Both the position numbers and the translations under genes were made by a program. Below, piece by piece: positions 5,363 through 8,371 of a stretch of DNA of 8,371 nucleotides. The notes beneath the pieces were generated by a model. The model was not told the origin of the DNA. It did no database searches and saw only the letters and a list, made by a program, of their open reading frames with translations. The stretch is from Burkholderiaceae bacterium (GTDB lineage Bacteria; Pseudomonadota; Gammaproteobacteria; Burkholderiales; Burkholderiaceae_E): NCBI GenBank assembly GCA_023258775.1, contig JALQWJ010000058.1, positions 1 to 8,371 on the forward strand. Reading direction: 5' to 3'. Numbering within the stretch: the stretch's first letter is position 1; every line of letters starts with the position of its first letter.

Positions 5363-6876
5363 GTACCGAACAACATTACACCGTACTGCCGACGGCATTG
5401 CATCAGCCTTCCCGGCCGATCGCCAAAACTGCGTTGCCTGCAAGAAGCCAGACGCTTGGGCTAGACCTTCAAACGCAACACCACGACGGTCCACTCAAGC
5501 AAGCGAGTCCTCCAAAAAGCAAATCCCTCAAAGCGCCTTACAAGGCAGTGATCGGCCTTGCCTTGCTGCGAAGAGCAAAACGCGGCTATCTGATTCTGAT
5601 TGACCCCAATGGTCATGAGCATCGCTTTGGCGATGTCAACGCGGGTGGATCAAGCCAGCGCATCGATACACCAGCACTCTGGATTCTTAACGACTGGTCT
5701 GTCTTTGAACGTGCGCTAAGCAGAGGCGACGTGGGATTTGGCGAGTGCTGGATGGAAGGCCTGTGGGACAGTCCAGATCCGACTGCGGTGCTTCGTTTCA
5801 TGCTGCAAAACCGGGCATCCTTAGACCAGGGCATTTATGGCACCTGGTTTGGACAATGGCTCGACCGACTACGCCATTACCTCAGACGCAATAGCAAAAG
5901 CGGTTCGCGGCGAAACATCCAGGCTCATTACGACCTGGGCAATGATTTTTACAGACTCTGGCTCGACCCGAGCATGACTTATTCAAGCGCACTTCGCGAT
6001 CAGAAAGAAAGCAAAGGCACATGCTCAACAGCCTCGCTCGGGATGGCAGTTACTTCAAAAGGCATTGGCCCAAACCACGCTCAAGCCCCCTTTGAACAAA
6101 TACAGCGTCGATTAACCATGCCCGAGGATAGCCTTGGGCAAGACTTAGATCCACTTGAACAAGGCCAGCACCGCAAGTACGAAAGAATTCTTGACGAACT
6201 CCAACTTAATCCAGGCGCTAGCCTGCTTGAGATCGGCTGTGGTTGGGGCGGATTCGCCTTGCATGCTCGTCGACGCGGCCTTCATCTGAAATGTCTCACG
6301 CTTTCTGCTGAGCAGTTGAGCTACGCGCAAAGCATGCACCGGCTCGCATCAAGCCAACATGGGCCCGATTTAGGCAGGGTAGAGTTTTGCCTGCAAGACT
6401 ACCGGGATGAACAGGGTCGCTACGACGGCATCGTATCGATCGAAATGTTTGAAGCCGTTGGCGAAGCCTACTGGGATAGCTATTTTCAACAATTACGCGC
6501 TGCGCTGAAACCAGGCGGCAAAGCTGTCATTCAAAGCATTACGATTGATGAGCAATATTTTGAACGTTATCGTGCAAGCACGGACTTTATTCAGCAGTAT
6601 ATTTTCCCTGGCGGCATGCTACCTTCATCGCAACGGCTTATTGCGCTGGCAAAAACACATGGTTTGCAACTTTGTAACACCTTAAGTTTCGGGCAGGACT
6701 ATGCATGGACCCTGGCCCGCTGGCATGAACGATTCTTATCGGTCGATGAACAAGTACGAAAGCTTGGCTACGATGAGCGCTTTATTCGCATGTGGCGCTT
6801 TTACCTTGCCTACTGCGAAGCTGGTTTTGCCGAGGGTGCAACCGATGTCGTGCAATTCAGTTTTGTTCGCCTTTAA
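5359..6876 (+). CDS. CFA-synthase-like SAM-dependent fatty-acid methyltransferase (UfaM-type candidate)
   Basis: Predicted enzyme (505 residues) that methylates the double bond of unsaturated phospholipid acyl chains using SAM. Residues 1-58 are a polar, non-conserved extension. The family core begins at 'LLRRAKRGYLILIDP'. 'HYDLGNDFYRLWLDPSMTYSSA' (split around 195-211) and the SAM loop E291-I-G-C-G-W-G-G298 follow. Residues C294, E365, Y448 and C486 align by motif with catalytic-region residues of E. coli Cfa, but the HTIG motif is replaced by Gln392-Ser-Ile-Thr, losing the bicarbonate-binding His. This favours methyl- or methylene-adding activity over cyclopropane formation (inference). About 45 extra residues (roughly 215-262) separate 'MTYSSAL' from 'GQHRKYERIL'. 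I start at ATG 5359, which overlaps the DUF1365 stop (ATGA), although AAGGA lies only two bases upstream. The frame is open back to 5266, but that would lie deep within DUF1365. E. coli Cfa is about 382 residues, so this protein is unusually long. Confidence 0.9.
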   Translation: MSTEQHYTVLPTALHQPSRPIAKTALPARSQTLGLDLQTQHHDGPLKQASPPKSKSLKAPYKAVIGLALLRRAKRGYLILIDPNGHEHRFGDVNAGGSSQRIDTPALWILNDWSVFERALSRGDVGFGECWMEGLWDSPDPTAVLRFMLQNRASLDQGIYGTWFGQWLDRLRHYLRRNSKSGSRRNIQAHYDLGNDFYRLWLDPSMTYSSALRDQKESKGTCSTASLGMAVTSKGIGPNHAQAPFEQIQRRLTMPEDSLGQDLDPLEQGQHRKYERILDELQLNPGASLLEIGCGWGGFALHARRRGLHLKCLTLSAEQLSYAQSMHRLASSQHGPDLGRVEFCLQDYRDEQGRYDGIVSIEMFEAVGEAYWDSYFQQLRAALKPGGKAVIQSITIDEQYFERYRASTDFIQQYIFPGGMLPSSQRLIALAKTHGLQLCNTLSFGQDYAWTLARWHERFLSVDEQVRKLGYDERFIRMWRFYLAYCEAGFAEGATDVVQFSFVRL

Positions 6877-6899
6877 GGCCATTGGGATCGAAAGCATGC

Positions 6900-6915
6900 G
6901 ATCGGATACCCGATC
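6900..6915. other. Short perfect hairpin in the gap before the chalcone-isomerase-like gene
   Basis: GATCGG (6900-6905) pairs exactly with CCGATC (6910-6915) around a four-base loop. An alternative stem pairs TGCGATCGG (6897-6905) with CCCATCGCA (6920-6928), eight of nine matching. No run of T follows, so it does not look like an intrinsic terminator. It could modulate expression between the methyltransferase and the downstream pair, for example as an mRNA-stability element. Functional evidence is absent. Confidence 0.4.
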
Positions 6916-6943
6916 TTAGCCCATCGCAGCAAAAGCTAAATCG

Positions 6944-7588
6944 ATGAATACAAACTGTATCGTTAAGCGGAGAAACGCACTAAAACTTAGCCTGCCGCTC
7001 GCTTTAATTGCTTGCAAGCTGCCCCTAGTAAGCTGGGCCCATATGAGCGGACGAGATGATGGCTGGCTAAAGACAAGCGGTCGTGAATCGTGGGAAGAAG
7101 GCTGGCCAATCAACCAGAGCCTGAAATGGTTTCAGGATCAACAACTCAATTATCGGCTGCGAGGCCAGGCGAATATGCGTTGGTTCGGTCTGCTTTTGTA
7201 TGAGGCCCGATTATGGGCGCCTGATACCTTCGACAGCAAAACTTGGGCCGATCAGCGCTTTGCGCTTGAGCTAATTTACGCGCGCGACTTTGAAGGGGCA
7301 AGAATTGCGCAAGCTTCACTCGAACTGATGCAGGCGCTCCAGGGAAAGCTCGCCGAACGCGATCGCCAGTGGTTAGCCTGGATGCAGCAAAGCTTTCCCA
7401 ATATCCAAGCCAAAGATCGCCTGCTTGGTCTTTACCGAGGCAGCCAGGGCGGCTGCCGCTTTATTCACAACTTACAGCATCGAGGCGATATTGACGATCT
7501 AGCCTTTGCCAAGGCCTTTTTCGGCATCTGGCTCGATCCGCGAACCACAGAGCCTGCACTTCGCCGAAGCCTAATTGGTGAGCGCTGA
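6944..7588 (+). CDS. Exported chalcone-isomerase-like protein (Chalcone_3 type)
   Basis: Predicted periplasmic protein of 214 residues with a chalcone-isomerase-like fold. Bacterial members are not flavonoid enzymes, and a fatty-acid-binding role is suspected from plant FAP relatives (inference). Residues 1-32 form an export signal with a twin-Arg start (K8-R9-R10-N-A-L-K14), then a hydrophobic stretch and probable cleavage after VSWA. The family signature follows: 'LRGQANMRWFGLLLYEARLW' (72-91), 'FALELIYARDFEGARIAQAS' (106-125), and a C-terminal 'FAKAFFGIWLDPRT' where members carry the 'fl.iWLg' pattern. The twin-Arg pattern approaches a Tat motif, so folding with a cofactor or ligand before export is possible. 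No good Shine-Dalgarno precedes ATG 6944. The stop TGA overlaps the next start (TGATG), so it is coupled to the transporter gene. It belongs with the lipid-modification set by synteny. Confidence 0.85.
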   Translation: MNTNCIVKRRNALKLSLPLALIACKLPLVSWAHMSGRDDGWLKTSGRESWEEGWPINQSLKWFQDQQLNYRLRGQANMRWFGLLLYEARLWAPDTFDSKTWADQRFALELIYARDFEGARIAQASLELMQALQGKLAERDRQWLAWMQQSFPNIQAKDRLLGLYRGSQGGCRFIHNLQHRGDIDDLAFAKAFFGIWLDPRTTEPALRRSLIGER

Positions 7589-8371
7589 TGAAAGACATGC
7601 TTTGGCGATATGCGAGCATGCGCTTGCCGCTTGCCATACTCGAACTACCGCTTTATGTTTTACTACCCAAACTTTTTAGCGAACTTCTACCACTCAGCCT
7701 TGTTGGTTTGATGCTGCTGGCAGCTCGCGGTCTTGATGCGCTAGCCGATCCCTGGTTGGGTCGGCGATGGGATTTGCAAAGCAGCGTTGCAGGTAGACAG
7801 TTGCGTCAACGAGCCTGGTGGGCACTTGCCAAGGCGTGTGCTGTGTTCACAGTTGGCTTTATGCTTTTGCTGTGGTGGTCTTCGCTTGCAAAAGCCTATG
7901 GGATTGGGAGCCTCTGGAGCGCGACCGTCCTTGCCATTGGCTCGGTTGGCACTTATCTGGCGTATTCACAGTGCAGCATTATTTATCAGAGTTGGGGTGC
8001 AGCACTGGCTCGTAGTGATCGAGCGCGAAGCCGCTATGCACTGAGTCGGGAAGCGGCAGGCCTAATTGGCGTGATGGCTGTATCGGTTTTTGTACAGGCG
8101 CAGTCTTCGTTTGAGAAGATCGCTATAAGCGGCTTATTAATTGTTTTTACCTTGCTCGCGCTTGCACTTTTTCGCGGCTTGGCTTACCCAACACATAGAC
8201 TCGAGCAACGCGAACCGGCATGCGTCTTCAATGCCCGTTCGCTCTGGGAAGCTCGCCCGATGCGTCATTTGTTTATTTGCTTCATGTTGAGTGCGATAGC
8301 AGCAGCGATTCCAGCAACGTTGGTCTTATTTTTCGTAGAGCGGGTTTTGGAGATGCCGCAAGCTGCACCAT
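7588..8371 (+). CDS. MFS transporter of the GPH/MelB type (MFS_2), 3' end outside window
   Basis: Inner-membrane transporter; 261 residues are visible of an expected 400 or more. Start ATG 7588 overlaps the preceding stop as TGATG. Several hydrophobic segments are visible (about 14-30, 35-53, 77-100, 108-134, 155-172, 178-198, 226-250). The segment-II signature 'RGLDALADPWLGRRWD' (47-62) retains D50 and D54, corresponding by motif to the two Asp residues that bind the coupling cation in Salmonella MelB. Other family landmarks are 'SREAAGLIGVMAVS' (153-166) and 'IPATLVLFFVERVL' (241-254). In this gene neighbourhood the transported compound is unlikely to be a sugar; lipid or lipid-derived cargo is a guess. 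No frameshift or stop interrupts the visible part, which simply runs off the window edge. Confidence 0.88.
   Translation, partial: MKDMLWRYASMRLPLAILELPLYVLLPKLFSELLPLSLVGLMLLAARGLDALADPWLGRRWDLQSSVAGRQLRQRAWWALAKACAVFTVGFMLLLWWSSLAKAYGIGSLWSATVLAIGSVGTYLAYSQCSIIYQSWGAALARSDRARSRYALSREAAGLIGVMAVSVFVQAQSSFEKIAISGLLIVFTLLALALFRGLAYPTHRLEQREPACVFNARSLWEARPMRHLFICFMLSAIAAAIPATLVLFFVERVLEMPQAAP

Noticed and set aside
6897..6928. Intrinsic terminator after the methyltransferase gene
   Set aside because: A stem can form, but there is no following T-run, and the next genes continue on the same strand in a conserved set.
7787..8044. Small open frames within 7787-8044
   Set aside because: They lie inside the transporter gene in other frames; the Trp/Cys-rich translations are typical of out-of-frame reading of membrane-protein codons.
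1..8371. Mobile elements, tRNA or rRNA genes, CRISPR arrays
   Set aside because: No transposase, integrase, terminal repeats, spaced repeat array or structural RNA was recognised on either strand.

Overview
The window looks like chromosomal DNA of a Gram-negative proteobacterium, most likely a betaproteobacterium (Burkholderiales-like). This is inferred from the gene families, the dense co-directional packing and roughly balanced base composition; no rRNA or other taxonomic marker is present. There are no insertion sequences, tRNAs, rRNAs or CRISPR arrays. Almost all the DNA is coding, and the longest stretch without a gene is about 110 bases.

Layout. Bases 2-1276 (+) are a FIST-domain sensory protein whose true start lies before the window. 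It converges on, and overlaps by 4 bases, a minus-strand gene (1273-2229) for a LitR/CarH-type MerR regulator with a B12-binding light-sensor domain. A 111-base divergent intergenic region (2230-2340) holds a good sigma70-like promoter reading rightward. A 31-base inverted repeat and a run of 10-base-spaced direct repeats lie across its -35 element. Rightward follow an exported glutathione peroxidase (2341-2925), a 111-base gap with a perfect 11-base tandem duplication, and then a tight gene string: flavin amine-oxidase-like oxidoreductase (3037-4368), a possible 20-codon relay ORF (4368-4430), DUF1365 protein (4430-5362), CFA-synthase-like SAM methyltransferase (5359-6876), exported chalcone-isomerase-like protein (6944-7588), and a GPH/MelB-type MFS transporter (from 7588, running off the right edge).

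How the genes may work together. Oxidoreductase, DUF1365, CFA-like methyltransferase, chalcone-isomerase-like protein and MFS protein form a recurrent proteobacterial set. From general knowledge it is linked to membrane fatty-acid modification (methylated, possibly furan fatty acids) and photo-oxidative or singlet-oxygen stress. Here it lies behind a predicted adenosylcobalamin light sensor and a thiol peroxidase. The simplest reading is a light-induced lipid-protection island: LitR with AdoCbl represses in the dark, and light releases it so that lipid-modifying and peroxide-removing proteins are made.

The most unusual details are candidate operators with 10- and 11-base periodicity; apparent polar inserts or linkers in the FIST, DUF1365 and CFA-like proteins; replacement by Gln of the His that CFA synthases use in the active site; and a tiny ORF whose start and stop overlap the two genes it joins.
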